This document shows, piece by piece, positions 26,301-32,633 of a stretch of DNA of 64,000 bases. Position 1 is the stretch's first letter. The number at the start of each line of letters is the position of its first letter. The stretch lies in the NCBI RefSeq assembly GCF_901933205.1, contig NC_044577.1, positions 124,001 through 188,000 of the forward strand. The letters are read 5' to 3'. The DNA is from Camarhynchus parvulus. Its lineage: Eukaryota; Chordata; Aves; Passeriformes; Thraupidae. The notes below the pieces were generated by a model that saw nothing but the letters and a program-made list of their open reading frames with translations, was not told the DNA's origin and made no database searches. The position numbers were made by a program, and so were the translations under genes.

Positions 26301-29300
26301 TCATGGCAGAGCTGTTCACTTGCATGCAAGGGGCACCCACAGGGTACCTACGTCGAATCCGGGAGAGCCTTTGCAGCCAGGTAATCCAGGGTATCCCGCT
26401 TCACCCTGTCAGGCAGCCAAAACAGGGGTGCCCAATGAGTGACACTCGCGGAAAGACCCCTGGGAGGGACATTCCCCTGGAAAGCCATCATCCCAGACCC
26501 CTGGAAGGGACATTCCAGCCCCATCCCTGGCTGGCAGATGGATGGCCCTGCAGGGAGGGAACTCCACTGCCCCACAGGCTTCATCCCCAGACCCCACAAT
26601 GGCTTTGGAGGGGCAAAAGCCAGGGTGTTCAGGCCAAGCAAAGTCCCCTGGAGCAGAGATTTACCTTCTTGCCATCAATGCCATCGATTCCACGCCTGCC
26701 TTTCTCACCCTGAAACAGAGTACCAGGACCATGAAGTGATTCCAAAATTCCCAGTGCCTCCCAAACGTCAAACAGAGGAAAACGGTGCAAAAGCAGAGTC
26801 TGACCTTGGCTCCTTTGGCTCCTCTTGAGCCCTGCAGAGGGAAGGACAGAGGTGTCAGACGTCCATGCAGAGCAGATCCATCCCCCCACCGCAGTGCAGT
26901 CCCCACACCAGCTCAGTCTGAGGACTCAGGCATTTACCACTCCTCTGCAGGCCACTGGATCCCACTGGATCCTGCTGGATCCCTGCTCTTGGCTCAGGCA
27001 GTGCCAGCAGGAGGGGTGCATGTGGGGGCACATAGCAGACCCCAACACCACGCAGCTGCAGGGCCAGCCCAGGATAACCACTCATGGGGACATAGGGATC
27101 TCTCCCAAACATCCCTGCTGTCCTCACCTTTTCTCCTCGGCTTCCTTTGTCACCCTAGAGAGGAAGGCAGAAAGGGAAATGGGAGATTGAGAACACTGGC
27201 AGCACAAAGCCCGTGGCCCATCTCTGAACCACCTCTGTGAGCCTGCAGCCCCACATACCTTCATTCCTTGGTAGCCAACAGGTCCCATGTCTCCTGGTCT
27301 GCCCTAGGGGACAGAAACACGGTGTTATAGACGCAGATACAATCACCACCATTGGACAGCAGCCCCCCAGACTCTTGATATGGGACTCAGCTGCCATTCT
27401 TTCACACAGGAGCCTCTCCCATAACTCTGCTCCTTGTTTTCCTAGTCTGAGAGCATGGGATCATTGTGGAGGGCCAAGAGGACTTGCCTTCACCTCCACC
27501 ATCTCCAGCTCTTCATGGAGGTGAGGGAAACTGGGCGCTTGGGGACATGGCATTTGGGAGGAAAGGGAAGGGCAGAAAACCCTTGGGAAGAAAAAATGCA
27601 TGGCATGGGGTTTCCAGTTTGGGAGCACACAGGACGGGTAACTGCATGCTTAGGTGTGTGTGATAAATGTGCCTCCCAAAAATAAGTGTGCCTAGTAAAA
27701 TAAAAGAGGGAGGAGGAGGGAAATAGTTTCCTCATGCTCTCAGGTTATTTACCAAAGATTTCCCTGTAACACTGCTGTGCTTGTTGTGTCAGAAGACGCA
27801 GGAGGGAGCCCAGAGTCCACCCCTGGGCTGGCACACATGAGTCAGAGACATGTCCTGCAGGAGGAACGGCTATTTTGGGTGAGGAACAAGGAAGCCTTGT
27901 AGCAAGAGGAGGAGCCTTCCCACTGCACAGCAATGCATGACTGCACACCCCATAGAAACAGGATGATGCTGGTGAGGATGCACCCGAGAGGTCTGGCCAC
28001 AAGCAGCCAAAAAACAGCCCCTGTGCAGAGTCACCAGGGCTGGTCCTTCACTTACTGGGTCTCCAGCCTCTCCTTTCTGGCCGGGAAGACCTGGCTTGCC
28101 TCGTTCTCCCTGCAATACAGGAGAGAAACACAGTTAGTTTATCATCCCCAGGAACAGAACAATGGCCTGTTGAAAGAAGAGCAGGGAGGATGGGAGCAGA
28201 AATGCTCCATAGATAGAGGGAGCAGATGGTGCTGGCCATATGGGAGCATGGTGTGGGTCCATGCCCCACAGGTGATGCTGGGAGCCTTTTCCAACCTTCT
28301 TGGTTCTATGAGAATGATTCCAGGTCTCTGAGCATCCCCAGTGATCCCAAAACCCACTGTCCCACTGTCCCACAGTGCAACCACAACCAGTCCCTCACCT
28401 CATGGCCAGGGTCACCAGGAGGTCCAGGGGGCCCTCGGGGAGGCTGCAGGAGAGATGTGTGGGTTAGACCAGCCTGAGGCACAGCCTGGGACCACAGGGA
28501 TAAGAGGGAAGGGGACAGGGCTCTCAAAAGCCTGACTCACCTGGCACTCGAAGGAGCAGCACTGCACAGAGGGAAGGAGGAAACAGCATTAGAGGAGGTG
28601 GCAGCAGCAGGGTCAGCCTGCACCCTGCCTGGGAGGAGGCTTTCCAGGCTTACAGGGGTTGCCTACAGAGCAGGGCTGTGCCACCAAGTCCCCCTAGCCA
28701 TGGGTCACCCACAGGGGACAGGCTCAGCCACAGGGCGACACTCACCGATTGCTCCGTGTTAAGTTTCTGCAAGACAAGAAAGCAAAGAGAAGGGATTTAA
28801 GAGGGACAGGGGGGCCTGGGGAGGGGGTGGGCTGGGGAGGGGGTGGGCAGGGCTCACAATCATGTCGATGATGGTGTTGATGGTCTCCTCCACATCGAGC
28901 TCCCGGGTGGGCTTCAGGCTGGTGGCAGTGAAATTGCGGCGGTAGGCGTGGTCCGTGGCAATGATGTTCAGCCGCTGGTCCTGAGGTGGGGAGGGCAACG
29001 TGAGACCTGTGGGCACCTGTGCAGGCTCTGAGTGCCCCTCCTTTGTACCCTGGGGGTCCCATGGTCCCACTGGGGACCCCCTGCCAGGAGCATCCCTGCT
29101 GTGTGGTCCCTACCAAGTGGTTGGGGGAGATGGCAACAGAGAAAACTTTGATCCCCAGCAGTTTGGCTTCATTGGCAGCATCATCCAGGCCTCCACAGGG
29201 CTCCTTGTAACCTTCCAAGGGATGTCCATCAGTCACCACAATCAGGTATTTATTCTCCTTGTGATGGGAACCACTGGAAGGGTTTAAACACAGGATTTAA

Positions 29301-32300
29301 CGCTGAAAGAATTTAGCTGGAGAGGAGTGGCTGGACACGTGGGGACACTCACCCCAGACAGTGCCCCAGCCTGTGGTCAGGGCGTGGCTCATCCCAGCAA
29401 AGCTGGAGCAACTTGCCACCCCTTTCCCCACGCTGTGATCTCTTTTCCCAGCCTGGGGACAGCTCAGCACAATGCACAGGGATGTCCCAACCCAGAAGCT
29501 CCCACCCTCCACCGACCAGAGCCACACCAGCCCCACCCCGCCGCGGCCCGTCGCCGCCTGACCTGATGAGCAGCTCCTCGATGCGCGCGCTTGATGGCGC
29601 AGTCGGTGTAGGTGCCCTTCCCGATGTAGTTGACAGACGACACGCGGTTCTTCAGCTCGCTCTGCCCGCTGGGCATCGGCGTGAGGCTCTTGATGAGCAC
29701 CACCTCGTCGCTGTAGTGCAGCGCTCCCGCGTTCCACACCAGGTTGCGGTCGCAGCGGTAGTACCTGCACAGACACGCCAGGACACAGGGTTTGCTTTGC
29801 TCGCACCAGCATAGGAAATGCAAATCCTCTGCAGAACAGGGATTTGCCAGGGTTCCCTGCTCTCCTGCAAAGTTGGGACATGCTTCCCATGCAAAGCACA
29901 CCATGGGACCCCAGGGTAACTTGTCCGGTGGGTGGGAGGGCAAAGCGATGCAGTGGGTGGGCATCTGCAGGGATCAAACAGCTTGGCAAGAGAAGCTTCT
30001 GGAAGAGGTGCCAGGAGCTGGAGCCGGGCAGGAGGGGCTGAGCCAGATAGCCAGGTGTGTGTGTGTGTGTGCAAGGCAGGTAACCACTGAAACACCCCGC
30101 AAAGAGGTTTTCCACTGCCAGATGTGTTAAAATCAGAGAGGGATGCCTCGCTCGGAAGGATGCTCTGACTTGGGGAAGGATGTGTGTGTGTGTGTTGCAG
30201 CCCTGTTCTGTGCACTGACATATCCAGTACCTCTGACTCCCTGGGAAAGAAGCACCACCTGTGCTTTGGCCACTGCCCCAAAAAAGATCTTTTCAGGATA
30301 TGGGGACCAATCCCAAAGGGATATGATTTCTTTTTCAGTTAGTGGGGGCCGGTCCCAAAGGAGTGGTGTTGCACATCTTCTCTCTGCCCATCAGGAGCTG
30401 TCCCAAAGCCACGTGAGCCTTGTCCACTGCTGTTCCCTCTATCCCACTGCAGAACTGAGCCTGCAGGCCTGAGCACAGGGGAGAGTGATGCTGCACTCAC
30501 AGAGGCCTGGCAGGTTGCTCCCAAGCACAAGGCTCCTGATCACTCAAAGCCTTGTGAGACAACTCTTCTGCCTGGGCAATGGACAGGTGAGCTGCCCCCC
30601 TCCTAACCCTCCTGAGATGGGGCATTGCCCTTCCAGCTGGTGCAGCACTGGGTCATCCCCACAGTGCCCCTCTGGGCACCAGCACACATCTGCTGCTGCC
30701 CTGAGGAGCTCAGCAAGACCCTCGTGCCTCCAGCACTTGTGGTGCCCCTGTGCATCCATGGATCTCCTGCCCTCAGTCAAGCCCAGCACCACTCCCCCTG
30801 GGATCCAGGAGCTTTGGTGCTCCTGGGCATCCCTGGGCATTCCCTTGGGAAAGCCAGGGTCCAACCTTGGCTGGTGGCTGCAGAGGTGGGTGAGGAGAAG
30901 ACAGATAAAGAGCTGGGGAATGGGGTGGGTAAGGGGCACCCAAAGCGGGGATGCACCAGTGGCAAGGGAGGCTTTGCTCTGCAGCTCGCCCTGTGAGTGC
31001 TGAGTTTAACCCCAGAGGTGTCCTACTGCCACCCCTGCACCCAGGTGGTTCTGGGCCTGAGCACAGGGACCAGCATCGCTTTGGCGCTGCACAATAACCA
31101 CACAGCCACCCAGAGGTGGTGGGGTTGGGCTGCCGTGTCTGCCACTCCAGCAATTCCTGCCTTTCCTGAGGGTGGGCACTAGCAGCTCTGTTCAAGCCAC
31201 GCTGCTGCTGTCAGCACAGACAGAGACAAAACCGAGCAGCTGAGCACTGGGAGAGGGGGGAGAGGCTCCCATCCCCCTCCCCAGCATCCCAGCTTTCCTT
31301 CTTTTCTTCTGTGGACAGACACACAGGGGGATCTCAGCACCCCACCCAGCAGCAGGGTCCATCCCCAAAGCAGTCTGGATAAACCCCTGGGGGATGTACC
31401 TCTGGGTGAGTTTATCAATGAACCGGTTGGTGAAATCTTTCACTTGGGTAACCAGGTCCCCAAAGGGCTTCACCCTCAGGGCAACACTCTCTGAGGTGTC
31501 CAGGACGAAGAACAGGTCCACAGGGCAGTCTGGGAAGAAGTGGAGAGGCAGGAATTGGTCGGCAGCCCTGCTGCATCGCCTCCCCCTCCCGGGCTTCCCA
31601 CAGTGCCCACCCCATTTCCCTCTTAGCAGGCTCCTGGGATCTGGGCTAAGGGGAATGCTTTCACATCCTTACCCCTTTGGCATCAAGAGTAAGCAAGATC
31701 ACTTTTTCAGAAAACATAATTTTGTGTAATTTAACACTTTCCTATACTTTCTTCCCTGTTTCCATTCAAAGGATATCTTTGCAAGACCTATACTACTTAT
31801 TATACCAAATAACATGCAGCTGCAGGAACCACTCAAAGAAATGAAACCAGTTTAGCAATCAATGCAATAAGAAAGTTAAAATTTTCTGACACATCCTGCC
31901 AAAAATACAATTTTAAAAAAGAGCAATAACATCAACTTCCCTTAAGAGCCAGCACCCAGCCCAGAATAGTTCAGAAAGCTGGATTGGTATCCACTGTTAT
32001 CCCCCTCTCCTGCATCCCACTGATACGGGTAACTCCAGACCAGACAGAAACAAGGAAAAAGAGCCAAAATACATGAATGGGGGTACTTCTTGCAGATCCT
32101 CTCTAATCCTACACTGCTCTCCTCAGCAAGCCCAAACGTCCCGACAAATCTGTGGTGTGTCTGCAGCAGAGGCATCCGTCCGGAGGGAAACAGCAGTCAG
32201 GCTTCTCTGCTGATCCCGGGAAGGAAAACCACCCTGGAAAGCATTCCAGGCTTACCTTCTGTGCTGGAGACTTGGGAGATGATTTCTGGGCGCTGAGCAC

Positions 32301-32364
32301 ATGAGCCCCCCCACAGGAGGCCGGCCGGGAGCAGCAGAGTGAGCAGAAAGTCTCGCAGCCTCAT
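10788..32364 (-). CDS. COL6A1: Collagen type VI alpha-1 chain, complete coding span in 35 exons
   Basis: Encodes the alpha-1(VI) chain, which assembles with alpha-2 and an alpha-3-type chain into collagen VI microfibrils of the extracellular matrix. Joining the 35 exons listed below gives about 1,023 residues, close to the roughly 1,028 of the human chain. Order: signal peptide (about 1-24), N-terminal VWA domain with a DTSES metal site (about 40-235), short Cys-containing linker (242-255), Gly-X-Y triple helix (256-594) with two interruptions, Cys-rich hinge (595-612), C1 VWA with DSSES (about 613-805) and C2 VWA with DSSTS (about 826-1013). Every intron has GT-AG ends, and all phases agree except at exon 3, which carries one extra base. 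PCBP3 lies upstream on the same strand, as in mammals. Identity is certain; whether the exon 3 frameshift is real is open. Confidence 0.98.
11399..12152 (-). other. COL6A1: COL6A1 intron 34
   Basis: A GT-AG intron of 754 nt before the last exon, with a short TG tract near 11972-11987. No other feature seen. Confidence 0.75.
12153..12182 (-). CDS. COL6A1: COL6A1 exon 34: C1-C2 linker (30 nt)
   Basis: 30 nt encoding [10 protein letters not shown] with split codons at both ends, the two-Cys linker between the C1 and C2 VWA domains. The acceptor is TTAACAG and the donor GTGAGT. Confidence 0.95.
12507..12681 (-). CDS. COL6A1: COL6A1 exon 33: end of C1 VWA domain
   Basis: 175 nt reading [10 protein letters not shown], then [20 protein letters not shown] and SYICQ plus one base. 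It matches the human VVSVGIKDVF to AELLEDAFLKNVTAQIC region. The donor GTGGAT is a weak consensus but keeps the phase into exon 34. Confidence 0.93.
12866..13049 (-). CDS. COL6A1: COL6A1 exon 32: C1 VWA domain
   Basis: 184 nt reading [20 protein letters not shown], then [20 protein letters not shown] and [17 protein letters not shown] carries the metal-site Thr and VITDGRSD the metal-site Asp. The donor is GTAAGG. Confidence 0.96.
13315..13424 (-). CDS. COL6A1: COL6A1 exon 31: C1 VWA domain
   Basis: 110 nt reading [20 protein letters not shown], then [15 protein letters not shown] and two bases of Gln. VGVVQYSH is a core VWA strand. The acceptor is CCCACAG and the donor GTGAGT. Confidence 0.96.
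13690..13770 (+). mobile_element. CR1 LINE 3' tip
   Basis: Forward CR1 tail in COL6A1 intron 30: CCAGATTTGATCCTTGGGTC, CCTTCTAACTCAGGGGATTC and TATGGTTCCATG. Confidence 0.6.
14502..14635 (-). CDS. COL6A1: COL6A1 exon 30: start of C1 VWA domain
   Basis: 134 nt encoding [20 protein letters not shown], then [27 protein letters not shown] is the metal-ion site of the C1 VWA domain. It enters after one base and leaves in phase 0. The acceptor is CTCCAG and the donor GTGAGA. Confidence 0.96.
14636..16212 (-). other. COL6A1: COL6A1 introns 28 and 29 around the microexon
   Basis: Two introns of 758 and 810 nt flank the 9-nt exon 29. A CA dinucleotide tract lies near 15657-15674. Nothing else recognised. 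Confidence 0.7.
15446..15454 (-). CDS. COL6A1: COL6A1 exon 29: nine-nucleotide microexon
   Basis: Nine bases, CTTGCTGCG, between a CTCTAG acceptor and a GTGAGT donor. In phase it supplies Ser-Cys-Cys and the first base of Glu, giving KMC-SCCE-CTCGP, which matches human KMCSCCECKCGP. Without it two cysteines would be lost while the frame would be kept. Placement rests on phase and on the human exon count of 35. Confidence 0.88.
16213..16249 (-). CDS. COL6A1: COL6A1 exon 28: post-helix [12 protein letters not shown] segment
   Basis: 37 nt encoding [12 protein letters not shown] plus one base, the conserved segment that follows the helix. It leaves after one base (T|CT makes Ser with exon 29). 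The acceptor is TTTTCAG and the donor GTGAGT. Confidence 0.95.
16341..16376 (-). CDS. COL6A1: COL6A1 exon 27: last triple-helix exon (36 nt)
   Basis: 12 codons, [12 protein letters not shown], the end of the collagenous domain at residue 594. The acceptor is GACAG and the donor GTGAGT. Confidence 0.95.
16749..16814 (-). CDS. COL6A1: COL6A1 exon 26: helix exon with N-terminal interruption (66 nt)
   Basis: 22 codons starting [17 protein letters not shown] and ending REGPP. The first residues interrupt Gly-X-Y, as NNDIAPRG does in human. The bird-like sequence has an NLT sequon here. The acceptor CTTCCAG lies only about 40 nt from the end of an LTR insertion. The donor is GTAAGT. Confidence 0.95.
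16850..17421 (-). mobile_element. Retroviral LTR (solo) in COL6A1 intron 25, sense orientation
   Basis: An AT-rich insert of about 570 bp in GC-rich surroundings. On the minus strand it begins TGTGTGGGAATCC and ends CCCCCTGACACA, with TG/CA termini, a TATATAAG motif near 17295-17303 and a terminal GC-rich segment (CTCGAGACGCGT near 16927-16938). These are features of endogenous retroviral LTRs of songbirds. No internal retroviral genes are present and no target-site duplication could be recognised. Ends are uncertain by a few bases because of a GT run. The family name is not assigned. Confidence 0.7.
17822..17884 (-). CDS. COL6A1: COL6A1 exon 25: triple helix (63 nt)
   Basis: 21 codons starting [16 protein letters not shown] and ending DPGND, close to the mammalian sequence. 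The donor is GTGAGT. A solo LTR sits in the following intron. Confidence 0.95.
18065..18170 (-). mobile_element. CR1-like fragment
   Basis: Reversed tail CAGAATCACGGAATTGTTTA, then GGTTGGAAAAAACCTCTAAG, in COL6A1 intron 24. Confidence 0.6.
18441..18476 (-). CDS. COL6A1: COL6A1 exon 24: triple helix (36 nt)
   Basis: 12 codons, [12 protein letters not shown], four triplets. The acceptor is CCCCAG and the donor GTAAGT. Confidence 0.94.
18561..18611 (-). CDS. COL6A1: COL6A1 exon 23: helix exon with interruption (51 nt)
   Basis: 17 codons, [17 protein letters not shown]. The GNGTIG segment breaks the strict Gly-X-Y register, so the exon is 51 nt rather than a multiple of nine. It contains an NGT sequon, which from memory is also present in human. 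The donor is GTAAGT. Confidence 0.94.
18728..18790 (-). CDS. COL6A1: COL6A1 exon 22: triple helix (63 nt)
   Basis: 21 codons starting [14 protein letters not shown] and ending PGLMGER, matching the conserved [10 protein letters not shown] block. The donor is GTGAGT. Confidence 0.95.
18905..19150 (+). mobile_element. CR1 LINE 3' region
   Basis: Forward CR1 3' UTR in COL6A1 intron 21: GAAAGAAGTTCTTTACTCAG, CACAGGTTGCCCAGA, GTCCCTGCCCATGGCAGG. It lies antisense to the gene. Confidence 0.8.
19535..19597 (-). CDS. COL6A1: COL6A1 exon 21: triple helix with an RGD (63 nt)
   Basis: 21 codons starting [16 protein letters not shown] and ending PPGSE. The YRGDD motif is the one Arg-Gly-Asp in this helix, a potential integrin contact. 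The donor is GTCAGT. Confidence 0.95.
19598..22796 (-). other. COL6A1: COL6A1 intron 20, the longest in the gene
   Basis: A 3.2-kb intron inside the triple-helix region. Comparison with the known human exon order shows no missing helix exon. I recognise no repeat or RNA gene in it. Confidence 0.7.
22797..22859 (-). CDS. COL6A1: COL6A1 exon 20: triple helix (63 nt)
   Basis: 21 codons starting [16 protein letters not shown], seven triplets. It is flanked by the two longest introns of the helix region (1.8 kb before, 3.2 kb after). The donor is GTAAGA. Confidence 0.95.
22860..24680 (-). other. COL6A1: COL6A1 intron 19
   Basis: A 1.8-kb intron between two 63-nt helix exons. The helix exon series is complete without any exon here. 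No repeat family recognised. Confidence 0.7.
24681..24743 (-). CDS. COL6A1: COL6A1 exon 19: triple helix (63 nt)
   Basis: 21 codons starting [16 protein letters not shown] and ending PRGQP. From memory, human has an RGD at this exon end (PRGDP); here it is RGQ. The acceptor is TTTGCAG and the donor GTAACT. Confidence 0.94.
24904..24939 (-). CDS. COL6A1: COL6A1 exon 18: triple helix (36 nt)
   Basis: 12 codons, [12 protein letters not shown], four triplets. The donor is GTAAGT. Confidence 0.94.
25021..25074 (-). CDS. COL6A1: COL6A1 exon 17: triple helix (54 nt)
   Basis: 18 codons, [18 protein letters not shown], six triplets. The acceptor is CTTGCAG and the donor GTGAGT. Confidence 0.95.
25237..25299 (-). 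CDS. COL6A1: COL6A1 exon 16: triple helix (63 nt)
   Basis: 21 codons, seven triplets: [19 protein letters not shown] then EK. The acceptor GTGAAG|G has a poor pyrimidine tract but keeps the phase. The donor is GTGGGT. Confidence 0.92.
25570..25696 (+). mobile_element. CR1 LINE 3' end
   Basis: Forward CR1 3' end in COL6A1 intron 15: CAGGTTGGACAGGGCTTGGA through CCATCCAAACCATTCTGATT. Confidence 0.8.
25777..25839 (-). CDS. COL6A1: COL6A1 exon 15: triple helix (63 nt)
   Basis: 21 codons, seven triplets, beginning [19 protein letters not shown]. This is near-identical to the mammalian [13 protein letters not shown] stretch. The donor is GTGAGT. Confidence 0.95.
26352..26405 (-). CDS. COL6A1: COL6A1 exon 14: triple helix with the helix cysteine (54 nt)
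   Basis: 18 codons, [18 protein letters not shown]. The GLPGC cysteine is the only Cys of the triple helix. From knowledge of the family it is implicated in disulfide-linked dimer or tetramer assembly. The donor is GTAGGT. Confidence 0.95.
26665..26709 (-). CDS. COL6A1: COL6A1 exon 13: triple helix (45 nt)
   Basis: 15 codons, [15 protein letters not shown], five triplets. The donor is GTAAAT, a weaker match than its neighbours. Confidence 0.94.
26805..26831 (-). CDS. COL6A1: COL6A1 exon 12: triple helix (27 nt)
   Basis: Nine codons, GSRGAKGAK, three Gly-X-Y triplets. The acceptor is CTGCAG and the donor GTCAGA. It resembles exon 11, suggesting an old exon duplication. Confidence 0.93.
27128..27154 (-). 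CDS. COL6A1: COL6A1 exon 11: triple helix (27 nt)
   Basis: Nine codons, GDKGSRGEK, three Gly-X-Y triplets. It is one of a pair of adjacent 27-nt exons. The donor is GTGAGG. Confidence 0.94.
27259..27303 (-). CDS. COL6A1: COL6A1 exon 10: triple helix (45 nt)
   Basis: 15 codons, [15 protein letters not shown], five Gly-X-Y triplets. The acceptor is CCCTAG and the donor GTATGT. Confidence 0.95.
28056..28109 (-). CDS. COL6A1: COL6A1 exon 9: triple helix (54 nt)
   Basis: 18 codons, [18 protein letters not shown], six perfect Gly-X-Y triplets in phase 0. The donor is GTAAGT. Confidence 0.95.
28285..28325 (+). mobile_element. Very short CR1-like tip
   Basis: CCTTTTCCAACCTTCTTGGT followed by TCTATGAGAATGATTC resembles only the last 40 bases of a CR1. 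Weak. Confidence 0.35.
28399..28443 (-). CDS. COL6A1: COL6A1 exon 8: first triple-helix exon (45 nt)
   Basis: 15 codons reading [15 protein letters not shown], the start of the Gly-X-Y repeat. From memory, human has an RGD here (LRGDPG); here the corresponding residues are PPGDPG. The acceptor is CTGCAG and the donor GTGAGG. Confidence 0.94.
28541..28561 (-). CDS. COL6A1: COL6A1 exon 7: CCSFECQ segment before the helix
   Basis: A 21-nt exon, phase 0, encoding CCSFECQ, a conserved three-cysteine segment just N-terminal to the triple helix of alpha-1(VI). The acceptor is CTGTGCAG and the donor GTGAGT. Confidence 0.93.
28746..28766 (-). CDS. COL6A1: COL6A1 exon 6: short linker exon
   Basis: A 21-nt exon, phase 0, encoding KLNTEQS between the N1 domain and the Cys-rich pre-helical segment. 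The acceptor is CTTGCAG and the donor GTGAGT. It is too short to find from an ORF; phase and homology place it. Confidence 0.9.
28812..28851 (+). repeat. G-rich tandem repeat in COL6A1 intron 5
   Basis: Two adjacent copies of a GGGGAGGGGGTGGGCT-type unit. The plus strand could form a G-quadruplex; the transcript reads it as C-rich. It starts a few bases after the exon 5 donor. Confidence 0.75.
28858..28980 (-). CDS. COL6A1: COL6A1 exon 5: end of N1 VWA domain
   Basis: 41 codons in phase 0 reading [20 protein letters not shown] and ending [11 protein letters not shown]. This is the last strand and helix of the N1 domain. It contains an NFT sequon. The donor is GTGAGC. A G-rich tandem repeat on the plus strand follows immediately in the intron. 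Confidence 0.95.
29114..29273 (-). CDS. COL6A1: COL6A1 exon 4: N1 VWA domain core
   Basis: Reads [20 protein letters not shown], then [20 protein letters not shown] and [11 protein letters not shown]. The VVTDGH strand carries the conserved Asp of the VWA metal site. It is 160 nt, entering after two bases and leaving in phase 0 at a GTAGGG donor. The acceptor is CCTTCCAG. Confidence 0.96.
29563..29764 (-). CDS. COL6A1: COL6A1 exon 3: N1 VWA domain, with one excess base
   Basis: Reads [20 protein letters not shown] through [11 protein letters not shown] in frame, clear N1 VWA sequence. After Lys138 (AAG at 29592-29590) the frame shifts by one base inside a CG run. The expected IEELLI continues only in the next frame, and only that frame joins exon 4 correctly. 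The exon is 202 nt, whereas its flanking phases require a multiple of three (201). The acceptor is TGTGCAG and the donor GTCAGG. Read literally, translation would stop early in exon 4 at 29252-29250. Confidence 0.93.
29765..31399 (-). other. COL6A1: COL6A1 intron 2 with two GT microsatellites
   Basis: A 1.6-kb intron. Two short GT tracts lie near 30054-30071 and 30180-30195. No coding signal recognised; open frames here do not resemble collagen VI. Confidence 0.75.
31400..31529 (-). CDS. COL6A1: COL6A1 exon 2: start of N-terminal VWA domain
   Basis: Reads [18 protein letters not shown], the first strand and DxSxS metal-ion site of the N1 von Willebrand A domain, then a helix ending FIDKLTQR. 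It is 130 nt, entering after one base of a codon and leaving after two (AG|G, Arg). The acceptor is TTCCCAG and the donor GTACAT. Confidence 0.95.
31530..32255 (-). other. COL6A1: COL6A1 intron 1
   Basis: A GT-AG intron of 726 nt. The middle part (31720-32000) is AT-rich, unlike the GC-rich surroundings. No other feature recognised. Confidence 0.8.
32256..32364 (-). CDS. COL6A1: COL6A1 exon 1: start codon and signal peptide
   Basis: The ATG at 32364-32362 is followed by a basic MRLRD start and a Leu-rich hydrophobic core ending near GGSCAQ, a typical secretory signal peptide. The context AACATGAGG has A at -3. The exon gives 36 codons plus one base and ends at a GTAAGC donor. The split codon G|AC makes Asp with exon 2. 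The start is chosen because it is the first ATG that puts a signal peptide in frame with exon 2. Confidence 0.93.
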
Positions 32365-32593
32365 GTTTCTCGGTTCAGATTACCATCGAGCTGGATCCAA
32401 GGAAGTAAGCAGGGCAGGAAAACCTAGCAGCTGAGCGAGGCCACAGTCTGGAGGCAGGAGTCGCTGAAGATATTTTTTTTTTTTACCGCTTTCCTCTTGG
32501 TTTCTGTGGGAGGAAGAGAAGGCAGGAGGGTAAGGGTGAGGAGGAGACTTCTCCACCCTGAGGACGGAGGGAGGGATCAGGAGGTGTCAGCTG

Positions 32594-32633
32594 TGAGTCA
32601 AACTTAGGAAGCATTTCTCCTTACCCTTTTTAT
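32594..32633 (-). promoter_or_regulatory. COL6A1: Possible COL6A1 proximal promoter elements
   Basis: A TATA-like CATAAAAAG (32634-32626) and a perfect AP-1 consensus TGAGTCA/TGACTCA (32594-32600) lie about 235-270 nt upstream of the ATG. No initiator can be fixed by eye and there is no strong CpG island at the ATG. Treat as a candidate only. Confidence 0.25.

Noticed and set aside
26348..26641. Minus-strand frame without glycine repeat over exon 14
   Set aside because: A shifted reading of the helix exon; the correct frame gives [13 protein letters not shown].
29297..30115. 272-codon minus-strand open frame over exon 3
   Set aside because: Open in a frame that does not encode collagen VI; the true exon frame reads CDRNLVW. 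It is a shadow.
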